Shown here in pieces: positions 56,947-64,000 of a DNA stretch of 64,000 nucleotides (the stretch's first letter is position 1; each line of letters opens with the position of its first letter). The notes below the pieces were generated by a model. That model saw only the letters and a list, made by a program, of their open reading frames with translations, ran no database searches and had not been told where the DNA came from. This DNA comes from Mammaliicoccus sp. Marseille-Q6498. Lineage in GTDB: Bacteria > Bacillota > Bacilli > Staphylococcales > Staphylococcaceae. The stretch lies in assembly GCF_946151045.1 (NCBI RefSeq), contig NZ_OX267714.1, forward strand, positions 868,001 through 932,000, read 5' to 3'. The translations under genes and the position numbers were made by a program.

Positions 56947-57287
56947 TGGAAATATTAATGATTTTCGTATCAGGCATTATTATATCCGTATCAGTATACC
57001 TTGTTCTCTCTAAGAGTTTAATAAGGATTATTATTGGTACGACACTACTTTCACACGGCGTCCATTTAATGCTACTTACAATGGGTGGATTAAAAAAAGG
57101 TGCTTTACCTATTGAGGAAAAAGGTGTTAAAAATTATGTTGACCCGCTTCCACAAGCTTTAATCTTAACTGCAATTGTAATTGCATTTGCTGTTACAGCA
57201 TTTTTCTTAGTTCTTGCTTTTAGAAGTTACAAAGAACTGGGCACTGATAATTTAGAAGAAATGAAAGAGGTGCCTAAAGATGAATAA
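56946..57287 (+). CDS. mnhC: Na+/H+ antiporter subunit C (MnhC)
   Basis: A 113-residue NuoK-like subunit with three membrane segments; [17 protein letters not shown] and [14 protein letters not shown] are family blocks. It overlaps mnhB by one base and mnhD by eight bases. Confidence 0.94.
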   Translation: MEILMIFVSGIIISVSVYLVLSKSLIRIIIGTTLLSHGVHLMLLTMGGLKKGALPIEEKGVKNYVDPLPQALILTAIVIAFAVTAFFLVLAFRSYKELGTDNLEEMKEVPKDE

Positions 57288-58770
57288 TTTAATTATTGTA
57301 CCCTTAGTCATTACATTCTTAACAGCTGTAGGTTTAATTTTTGTTGGATCCAGACCATACATTAAACGTAAACTCGTGTTAATCGGTTTTACATTAGCTT
57401 TTCTAGTTAGTTTATATAATATTTATATGATTAATTTATACGGTACACAAACTTTAAATTTAGGTAGTTGGCCAGTCCCATACAGTATCGTAATTTATGT
57501 AGATATGCTCAGTGCACTATTAGTTAGTGTGAGTTTATTCATAACTATAGTTGTACTGATCTATTCACACCAATCAATCGGTATAGAACGTGAAAAGTAT
57601 TATTATTACTTTGGTATATCCATGATGGTTACAGGGGTTAATGGCGCATTTATGACAGGCGATTTATTTAACTTATTTGTATTTTTCGAAGTTTTCTTAA
57701 TGTCATCATATTTACTACTCGTCATTGGTGGTACGAAAATTCAATTACAAGAAAGTATTAAATACATACTTGTTAATGTTTTGACATCTGCATTCTTCGT
57801 TATGGGTGTTGGGATGTTGTACTCCATAACTGGAACTTTAAACATGGGTGACTTACATGTGAAATTCGCTGAACTATCAAAGACTGACTTAAATATCGTT
57901 GTCATTACATTTATTATGTTTCTATTCGTATTTGCAACTAAAGCTGGGATGTTCCCGCTATATTTCTGGCTCCCAGGAGCTTATTATGCACCACCAATAC
58001 CAATCATCGCATTATTCGGTGCATTGCTAACTAAAGTTGGTGCCTATGCTATCATGCGTACGTTTAGTTTATTTTATTCAGTAAACAGTGAGTTCATTAC
58101 AAAGACATTAATTGTACTCTCAATACTAACCATTATTATGGGATGTATCGGCGCAATTGCATACTACGACATTAAAAAGATTATTATTTACAATATCATG
58201 ATAGCAATTGGTGTCATACTTATCGGCGTTGCTATGATGGATAAGAACGGTATGATGGGTAGTATCTATTACTTACTACATGACATGATTATAAAAGCAG
58301 CTTTATTCTTACTTATTGGTGTCATCATCAAAATTACAGGCACGCCAGATTTAAGGAAATTTGGTGGACTGATCAACCATTATCCTGTACTTGGTTGGTT
58401 CTACTTTATTGCAGCATTATCATTAGCAGGCATACCGCCTTTAAGTGGATTCTATGGAAAGTATATTATCGTCATGTCAGCTTTTGATAACGGTTATTAC
58501 ATTAGTGGTGTCGTTGTACTATTATCAAGTTTATTCGTTCTATATTCTGTCATGCGCATTTTCTTAATGGCTTTTTGGGGTGAAGAAAAAGGATACACTT
58601 ATAATCCGAAGTTACCAATTAAAAAATTAATGTTTACTTCTGTTGCAATTACAGTTGTTGCGATTTTATTTGGACTAGGTGCTGATATGTTATATCCTTT
58701 AATCGAAAAAGCATCTTTACCATTCTACAATCCTGAAACATATGTAAATGCGTTAGGAGGCGATTATTAA
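57280..58770 (+). CDS. mnhD: Na+/H+ antiporter subunit D (MnhD)
   Basis: The 496-residue NuoN/M-like subunit has about 14 membrane segments and [20 protein letters not shown] with the conserved Lys, and [23 protein letters not shown] precedes the ATG. It is the second proton-translocating subunit of the complex. Confidence 0.95.
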   Translation: MNNLIIVPLVITFLTAVGLIFVGSRPYIKRKLVLIGFTLAFLVSLYNIYMINLYGTQTLNLGSWPVPYSIVIYVDMLSALLVSVSLFITIVVLIYSHQSIGIEREKYYYYFGISMMVTGVNGAFMTGDLFNLFVFFEVFLMSSYLLLVIGGTKIQLQESIKYILVNVLTSAFFVMGVGMLYSITGTLNMGDLHVKFAELSKTDLNIVVITFIMFLFVFATKAGMFPLYFWLPGAYYAPPIPIIALFGALLTKVGAYAIMRTFSLFYSVNSEFITKTLIVLSILTIIMGCIGAIAYYDIKKIIIYNIMIAIGVILIGVAMMDKNGMMGSIYYLLHDMIIKAALFLLIGVIIKITGTPDLRKFGGLINHYPVLGWFYFIAALSLAGIPPLSGFYGKYIIVMSAFDNGYYISGVVVLLSSLFVLYSVMRIFLMAFWGEEKGYTYNPKLPIKKLMFTSVAITVVAILFGLGADMLYPLIEKASLPFYNPETYVNALGGDY

Positions 58771-59252
58771 TGGCTATACAAGTATTGATTAACGTCCTAT
58801 TAGCAGCGTTATGGATGATGCTATCTGAAACATATACATTTGGTGCCTTTTTATTCGGTTACTTATTCGGCATTTTATTTGTACTCGTTGCTTTACCTTT
58901 ACTTCCAGGTAACCACTTTTATTTAAGACCGGTTTGGAAAACCATTATATTAGCCATGATATTTATGAAAGAACTGATATTAGCTAATATAGACGTTATT
59001 AGAATCGTATTGCAGAAAGAAATTTCTAATAAACCAGCATTTTTCGCTTATCCAACAGAATTAAAAAAAGATTGGGAGATCACGTTACTCTCTCAATTAA
59101 TCACATTAACACCTGGTACTATCGTCGTTGCCATTTCAGATGATCAAAAGACACTATATATTCATTCAATAGACTTTTCAGATATAGATTCTGAAGTAAG
59201 TGCAATTAAAGATTCATTTGAAAAAGCAATCAAGGAGGTGAGTATACGATGA
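58770..59252 (+). CDS. mnhE: Na+/H+ antiporter subunit E (MnhE)
   Basis: A 160-residue subunit with two to three N-terminal membrane segments and a cytoplasmic C-terminal domain ([19 protein letters not shown] is typical). The start overlaps the mnhD stop (TAATG). Confidence 0.94.
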   Translation: MAIQVLINVLLAALWMMLSETYTFGAFLFGYLFGILFVLVALPLLPGNHFYLRPVWKTIILAMIFMKELILANIDVIRIVLQKEISNKPAFFAYPTELKKDWEITLLSQLITLTPGTIVVAISDDQKTLYIHSIDFSDIDSEVSAIKDSFEKAIKEVSIR

Positions 59253-59539
59253 CAAGCATATTCGTTATTATCGCAATTATCATCGTAGCACTTTCCATGA
59301 TAGGTATTCTGATTAGAGTTATATTAGGACCAACGTTAGCAGATAGAGTTATCGCTTTAGATGCATTAGGGATTACATTAATGGCTATGATCGCCCTATT
59401 CTCAGTGTTAACGAATACTAAATATTTATTCGTCATACTCTTATTAATAGGTATTTTAGCCTTCTTAGGTACCGCTGCATTTGCGAAATTTATGGATAAA
59501 GGAGAGATCATTGAAAATGATAGAAACGATACTTATTAG
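59249..59539 (+). CDS. mnhF: Na+/H+ antiporter subunit F (MnhF)
   Basis: A 96-residue subunit with three membrane segments and the [16 protein letters not shown] block of the MnhF family. It overlaps mnhE by four bases; AAGGAGGTG is the ribosome site. Confidence 0.94.
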   Translation: MTSIFVIIAIIIVALSMIGILIRVILGPTLADRVIALDALGITLMAMIALFSVLTNTKYLFVILLLIGILAFLGTAAFAKFMDKGEIIENDRNDTY

Positions 59540-59858
59540 TATTTCCGTTATTATGATGGTCATTGGCGCCTTTTTCAGCTTATTCGCTGCATTAGGTATT
59601 CTTAGATTACCAGACGTATTCTCTCGTGCACACGCATCAGGTAAAGCATCAACACTTGGCGTTATGCTCATCCTTACAGGTGTGTTAATATACTTTATCG
59701 GAAAAGACGGTCACTTTAATGTTCAACTCTTACTAGGTATCATATTTATTTTTATAACTGGTCCATTAGCTGGACACCTAGTTTCCAGAAGCGCATATTA
59801 TATGGGCGTTAGACCATCCGAACGTACAGTACGTGATGATTTAAAAGATGCAAAATAA
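59517..59858 (+). CDS. mnhG: Na+/H+ antiporter subunit G (MnhG)
   Basis: The 113-residue last subunit has three membrane segments and [23 protein letters not shown], the MnhG signature. ATG 59517 follows AAAGGAGAG and overlaps mnhF by 23 bases; the upstream in-frame codons belong to mnhF coding DNA. Confidence 0.94.
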   Translation: MIETILISISVIMMVIGAFFSLFAALGILRLPDVFSRAHASGKASTLGVMLILTGVLIYFIGKDGHFNVQLLLGIIFIFITGPLAGHLVSRSAYYMGVRPSERTVRDDLKDAK

Positions 59859-59895
59859 AAAACGGAGGTTAGGAAATGATCCTAACCTCCGTTTT
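59857..59895 (+). terminator. mnh operon terminator
   Basis: AAAACGGAGGTTAGGA pairs with TCCTAACCTCCGTTTT, followed by a T. Only one copy is present at this junction. Confidence 0.9.
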
Positions 59896-60275
59896 TAGTT
59901 TGTAGATATACTTAACTGATTAAAAACTCGCTAACGGTCACAATTCCGAATAATGGTCGTTAGAACCCGCTAACGGTCACAATTCCGAATAATGGTCGTT
60001 AGAATCCGCTAACGGTCACAATTCTGAATAATGGTCGTTAGAACCCGCTAACGGTCACAATTCTGAATAATGGTCGTTAGAACCCGCTAACGGTCACAAT
60101 TCTGAATAATGGTCGTTAGAATCCGCTAACGGTCACAATTCTGAATAATGGTCGTTAGAATCCGCTAACGGTCACAATTCTGAATAATGGTCGTTAGAAC
60201 TCGCTAACGGTCACAATTCTGAATAATGGTCGTTAGAACCCGCTAACGGTCACAATTCTGAATAATGGTCGTTAG
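59896..60275 (+). repeat. Truncated intergenic cassette G with nine 39-bp hairpin units
   Basis: The end motif TTTGTAGATATA and half of module R (CTGATTAAAAACTCG, 59917-59930) lead straight into nine units (59931-60275) with arms CTAACGGTCA/TGGTCGTTAG. Module L and a second terminator are missing; the array ends ten bases before the SDR stop. Confidence 0.88.
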
Positions 60276-60284
60276 AATATCCTA

Positions 60285-61166
60285 CTAAACTATCGGTGCG
60301 CCGCCTGTTATACCATATACTTGTCCTGTGATGAAACTTGCGTTATCAGATGCGAGTAATACATAAACATCTGCTAATTCTACAGGTTGTCCTGCTCTTT
60401 GTAATGGTTGGTTTTTACCGAAGTTTGGTATATTTTCTTGTGGTTGTCCCCCACTTATTTGTAATGGTGTCCATACTGGTCCAGGTGCTACACAGTTAAC
60501 TCTTATACCTTTTTCACCTAATTGGGCTGCTAAACTTTTTGTGATAGATATATTGCAACTTTTTGTCATAGCATAGTCTACTAAGTGTGCGCTTGGTTTA
60601 ACGCCTTGAATAGAAGATGTGAATATAATACTACTTCCTGCTTCAAGATAATTTAAAGCTTCTTGTACAGCAGTTACACCTGAAAATACATTCACTTCAA
60701 AAGTATCACGCAAGCTTTCTTGAGATAGCTTTTGAATGTCGTATTCATATTGTTGCATACCTGCATTTAATACGAGTATGTCTAATCCACCTAATGCTTT
60801 ATGTGCTTCTTGAACCATTTCTTTAGGAAAATCTTTTTCTCGTAAGTCACCTGGAATAAGGATACATTTTTGTCCAGCTTCTTCTATTACTTTCTTAACT
60901 TCTTCAGCGTCTTCTTGTTCATCTGCTAAATAATTAATAGCAACATCGGCACCTTCTTTACCGTATGCGATTGCAGCAGCTCGACCGATACCTGAGTCTC
61001 CTCCAGTAACTAATGCTTTTTTGCCTTCTAATTTATTTGACCCTTTATACGTTTCTTCACCGCTATCAGGAATTGGCTTCATTTCTTTTTGAGTACCTGG
61101 ATATTCTTGTGGTTGTTTTTCATATTTTTCATGATAAAAATCAGTTAATGGATTACGTTTTGTCAT
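60285..61166 (-). CDS. SDR family oxidoreductase (general stress YhdF/YdaD type)
   Basis: A 293-residue short-chain dehydrogenase with a hydrophilic N-terminal extension of about 45 residues. The cofactor motif is TGGDSGIGRAAA, the NAG motif is VLNAGMQ, the catalytic Ser lies in IIFTSSIQG and the catalytic Tyr/Lys in VDYAMTKS. The long extension and PGPVWTPLQISGG match the stress-induced YhxC/YdaD/YhdF group. The substrate is unknown. GGAGGATT precedes the ATG. Confidence 0.88.
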   Translation of the reverse strand: MTKRNPLTDFYHEKYEKQPQEYPGTQKEMKPIPDSGEETYKGSNKLEGKKALVTGGDSGIGRAAAIAYGKEGADVAINYLADEQEDAEEVKKVIEEAGQKCILIPGDLREKDFPKEMVQEAHKALGGLDILVLNAGMQQYEYDIQKLSQESLRDTFEVNVFSGVTAVQEALNYLEAGSSIIFTSSIQGVKPSAHLVDYAMTKSCNISITKSLAAQLGEKGIRVNCVAPGPVWTPLQISGGQPQENIPNFGKNQPLQRAGQPVELADVYVLLASDNASFITGQVYGITGGAPIV

Positions 61167-61221
61167 TTTTAAATCCTCCTTATTTCTTTCATATAATGTC
61201 TATACCCTTTTCTCCTAAAAT

Positions 61222-61272
61222 TAAAAAGCAGTAAGGCATGAGAATTTATATCTCAGCCCTACTGCTTTTATT
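61222..61272 (-). terminator. Terminator after the thioesterase gene
   Basis: AAAAGCAGTA and TACTGCTTTT form the base and TGAGA/TCTCA the upper stem. It is followed by T-rich DNA on the minus strand. Confidence 0.8.
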
Positions 61273-61276
61273 TTTA

Positions 61277-61645
61277 TTATCTTTTCTTTTTAATCGCAAT
61301 TGTTGCTCTAATAACTGAAATTAAATTTTCTGCTTCATCAATAACTTTTACATCCCACACATGCGTCGTACTTCCAATATGCAGTGCTGTTCCAACTGCT
61401 TTAACTGTACCGCTCTGAACGGATTTAATATGATTAGCATTAATTTCTAAGCCAAGTGGAATTTCATCATCTTTACATGATGCATACGCGCCCATTGAAG
61501 CAGCTGTTTCTGCTAATGCGATAGTTGCGCCACCATGTAAAAATCCAAAAGGCTGCTTTACTTCGTCAGTTACTGGCATTGTGATTTCTATATATCCATA
61601 TCTTGATTCAATTGTTTTCATTTTAAGATGATCTAATAAGTTCAT
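61277..61645 (-). CDS. PaaI family hotdog-fold thioesterase
   Basis: A 122-residue protein with one 4HBT domain; the active-site region is GFLHGGATIALAETAASMGAY with His-Gly-Gly and the Glu on the central helix. It likely hydrolyses an acyl- or aryl-CoA. TAGGGGG precedes the ATG. The gap to the antiporter gene upstream is 21 bp, so they are probably co-transcribed. Confidence 0.85.
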   Translation of the reverse strand: MNLLDHLKMKTIESRYGYIEITMPVTDEVKQPFGFLHGGATIALAETAASMGAYASCKDDEIPLGLEINANHIKSVQSGTVKAVGTALHIGSTTHVWDVKVIDEAENLISVIRATIAIKKKR

Positions 61646-61666
61646 AATCGAACCCCCTAACTAATA

Positions 61667-62986
61667 CTATAATATCATAGCTGCAATAAACCCGAATATG
61701 ATAAGTGGTATATTGTAAATTAAGAAGTTAGGAACACACGTATCACGAATATGATCATGTTCTCCATCAACATTTAACCCTGCTGTTGGACCTAAAGTAG
61801 AATCACTTGCTGGACTTCCTGAATCACCTAAAGCACCGGCTGTCCCAATAACTGCTATTAACGCCATAGAACTTAATCCAATTTCTTGTCCAAACGGAAT
61901 AAATAAACTTGCGATAATCGGTATTGTAGCAAAAGATGACCCAATACCAAGCGTTACAATTAATCCAATAGCAAACATCATAATAATACTAAATGCTTTA
62001 TTATCACCCGTAATCGTAGCTAAACTTTTGACTAAGCTTGTTACTTCATTTGTTTCATTCATAACACCAGCAAAACCATTAGCCGCCAAAATGACAACAC
62101 CTATATATGCCATAATTTGAATACCTTCAACTAATTTATCATCTAAATCTCTCCAATTATATAAACCAGAGATAAAGAATATTAATATACCAGCTAAAGC
62201 ACCAAATATCATAGACTCAGTATAAGTTTGAACTATGAATGTCGCTAGAATAGAAATGATTGTTATAACTAAAGGATAAGGTTTTAAAGTTTTAAATTCT
62301 TCATCTTCTTCTACTTTAATTGTTTTATATGTTCTAGGTCTCCAATAAATGATGATCGCAACGATTAATCCGAAAACATATCCCATAGATGGAATAAGCA
62401 TCGCTTTCCAAATGCTATTAAATGCTATATCGACATGTTCTTTTTCGAATGCATTAAAAATAATAGATTGAAATATGTGACCATATCCATAAGGGAAAAG
62501 AATATAAGGGAAACATAAACCGAAGCCAATTACTGTAGCGATTAATCTTCTATCCATTTTCAATTCATTAAATAAACTTAATAATGGAGGTATTAAAATT
62601 GGTATAAATGCAATATGTACAGGGATAATATTCTGACTCATCACTGAAATAACAAGTAATACTGCAACTAAAGTAATTTTTATTTTTAATCTACTCTTTT
62701 GCGAATTCTCTTTTTTCATAGATTTAATGATTCTTCCAACTATATAATCCGTAATACCACTATATGAAATTAAAGCCGCAAACCCGCCTAATAGGGCATA
62801 AGATAATGCAACTTCTGCACCATCGACTATTGTTGATCCAAACGTAGCTATAACTTTATCAAGTGACATACCACTTAATAATCCACCAGTTAACGCGCCA
62901 ACAAAAATACTTAAAACGACATTAAGTCTTAATAAACAAAGTATAATCATGACGATAACTGCTACTAAAACCGCATTTATTTCCAA
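61667..62986 (-). CDS. Na+/H+ antiporter, NhaC/YuiF family
   Basis: A 439-residue membrane protein with about 11-12 segments. It carries GALGDSGSPASDSTLGPTAGLN near the C-terminus, typical of the YuiF/NhaC-like ion transporter family. TTG 62986 is preferred because AGAGGA lies six bases upstream and homologues start near xEINAVLVAV; an ATG five codons earlier would overlap the ribosome site. The ion has not been read from sequence. Confidence 0.82.
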   Translation of the reverse strand: MEINAVLVAVIVMIILCLLRLNVVLSIFVGALTGGLLSGMSLDKVIATFGSTIVDGAEVALSYALLGGFAALISYSGITDYIVGRIIKSMKKENSQKSRLKIKITLVAVLLVISVMSQNIIPVHIAFIPILIPPLLSLFNELKMDRRLIATVIGFGLCFPYILFPYGYGHIFQSIIFNAFEKEHVDIAFNSIWKAMLIPSMGYVFGLIVAIIIYWRPRTYKTIKVEEDEEFKTLKPYPLVITIISILATFIVQTYTESMIFGALAGILIFFISGLYNWRDLDDKLVEGIQIMAYIGVVILAANGFAGVMNETNEVTSLVKSLATITGDNKAFSIIMMFAIGLIVTLGIGSSFATIPIIASLFIPFGQEIGLSSMALIAVIGTAGALGDSGSPASDSTLGPTAGLNVDGEHDHIRDTCVPNFLIYNIPLIIFGFIAAMIL

Positions 62987-63107
62987 AAAAATCCTCTCCA
63001 TTCTTTAACTCTCTACCACGATAAAGTAAAACGATGAATTTATCATATCAATTGGGTTATAAGATGTCAATAACACTGCATGTAGTCCGAATTTTCAGAT
63101 AAAAATA

Positions 63108-63135
63108 ATGACTGAGACATTTACATCTCAGTCAT
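63108..63135 (-). terminator. Terminator after leucyl aminopeptidase
   Basis: ATGACTGAGA pairs perfectly with TCTCAGTCAT and is followed by ATTTTTAT on the minus strand. Confidence 0.85.
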
Positions 63136-63142
63136 CTATATA

Positions 63143-64000
63143 TTATTTATTTTTCAAGAAATGCAACACTGTCGGAATCATTGCCCCTGTTGCGCCTTTA
63201 GGTCCACGGAATGATTCTGATTCTGTTTCACCTGATCCGGCTATATCAAAGTGGATATGTGGTATACCTTCACTAAAGTGTGTAACAAATGCTGCTGCAA
63301 ATAATGCTTTCCCATGTTTGTTCAATATACAGTTCGTTAAGTCTGCTACTTCAGATGATTGAATATCTTTTTTCTCTTCATCAGTAATAGGCAATTCAAA
63401 GCTTACTTCATTTGAGTAGTGAGCAGCTTTTTTAACATCTTCTATATATTGCTCTGCATTGCTTGAGAATATACCTGTCTTACCTAATCCTAAAGCAGCT
63501 ACAATTGCGCCAGTTAAAGTAGCAAAGTTTAGAATAAGTTCAGGTTTGAATTGTTTAACGTAAGTGACAGCATCGCCTAATACAAGTCTACCTTCAGCAT
63601 CTGTATTCGTAATTTCTACTGTTTCACCGCTTAAAGCTGTATAAACATCATCAGGTTTCATTGCATTATTTGAAATCATATTCTCTGCTAATGGCAAGAC
63701 AGCTACTATATGAATAGGTAACGCTAATTGTGAAATGGCATTGACCATTCCGACAACATTACTTGCACCACTCATATCAAATTTCATAGTCGGCATGCCT
63801 GTTTTAGGTTTGATTTGGTAACCTCCAGAGTCATACGTTACACCTTTTCCTACTAGTGCAATTGGTGCATCGTTACTTCCTTTATATTCTAAAGTTACTA
63901 ATCTAGGTGGGTTAATAGAGCCTTTTCCTACTGCATCTAATAAACCGATTCCTTCTTCTCTTATAGCTAATTCATCTTTGATTGTGACTTCTACTGTTGA
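63143..64000 (-). CDS. M17 leucyl aminopeptidase, C-terminal part (5' truncated by window edge)
   Basis: Cytoplasmic two-metal exopeptidase. The minus frame is open from the last base of the window and yields 285 residues. Metal and catalytic residues are visible in order: Lys/Asp in VGKGVTYDSGG, Asp in MKFDMSGA, and Asp/Glu/Arg in NTDAEGRLVLGD. The N-terminal domain lies outside. An internal ATG at 63796 is not the real start, since the metal-binding Lys/Asp lie upstream of it. Confidence 0.92.
   Translation of the reverse strand, partial: STVEVTIKDELAIREEGIGLLDAVGKGSINPPRLVTLEYKGSNDAPIALVGKGVTYDSGGYQIKPKTGMPTMKFDMSGASNVVGMVNAISQLALPIHIVAVLPLAENMISNNAMKPDDVYTALSGETVEITNTDAEGRLVLGDAVTYVKQFKPELILNFATLTGAIVAALGLGKTGIFSSNAEQYIEDVKKAAHYSNEVSFELPITDEEKKDIQSSEVADLTNCILNKHGKALFAAAFVTHFSEGIPHIHFDIAGSGETESESFRGPKGATGAMIPTVLHFLKNK

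Overview
The window is low-GC Firmicutes DNA of the Staphylococcaceae. The evidence is the conserved gene set and order (trpS, opp, fabF-fabH, clpB, sufT, cdr, addAB, spsAB, pgi, argGH, gudB-rocD, ppiB, mnhA-G, leucyl aminopeptidase), with proteins that read like close relatives of Staphylococcus aureus ones. Differences from the order I know in S. aureus (rocA next to rocD, four OppA paralogues, a GH13-like membrane protein, large intergenic hairpin arrays) suggest a less-studied relative such as Mammaliicoccus or a coagulase-negative Staphylococcus. The genus is inference.

Layout. 1-399 is the 3' end of trpS. 932-13616 is a minus-strand peptide-uptake region: oppB-C-D-F, then four tandem oppA-type lipoproteins, with an ABC-2 exporter pair wedged between the second and third. 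CodY-like boxes lie near oppB and two of the oppA genes. 13997-21955 holds a small membrane protein, an MFS remnant, fabH-fabF (FapR-type operator), a DUF2929-type protein, clpB (two CtsR boxes and a promoter) and a Crp/Fnr regulator. 22375-25814 has sufT and a HAD-DegV-cdr operon. 26030-27513 is an intact IS3-family element. 27876-32156 has a degenerate amylase-like protein, YisL, a fumarylacetoacetase-family enzyme and a DUF418 protein. 32156-41094 has addA-addB, two signal peptidases and a VTT-domain protein. 41799-51183 has a NERD protein, pgi, argGH, gudB (perfect cre upstream), rocD and rocA. 51892-53970 has an S1-domain protein, small genes, ppiB and a KapB-like gene. 54126-59858 is the seven-gene mnh (Mrp) antiporter. 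60285-64000 has an SDR, a thioesterase, an NhaC-like antiporter and a truncated leucyl aminopeptidase.

The striking feature is what lies between genes. A composite cassette recurs. It has one hairpin of about 39 nt with a T-run (module L), a tandem array of imperfect hairpins, and one conserved ~88-nt long-stem hairpin (module R) ending in a TTATCTAyAAA-like motif. At three sites with both modules (A, B, C) the cassette is bracketed by two 36-44 bp copies of the host gene's own rho-independent terminator. A fourth site (F) shows the same bracketing around a cassette that has lost both modules. Site D has only a 12-bp flanking repeat. The array units differ in sequence between loci but keep the same hairpin plan with compensated stems. 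Six of the seven convergent gene junctions in the window carry such an array, intact, decayed or of a related family. I do not recognise this as a described element family; it is the best candidate here for an undescribed system.

Functionally, the genes cover peptide uptake and amino-acid catabolism (opp; rocA-rocD-gudB), arginine synthesis (argGH), type II fatty-acid synthesis, stress and DNA repair (clpB, addAB), protein export, and Na+/pH homeostasis (mnh, NhaC-like).
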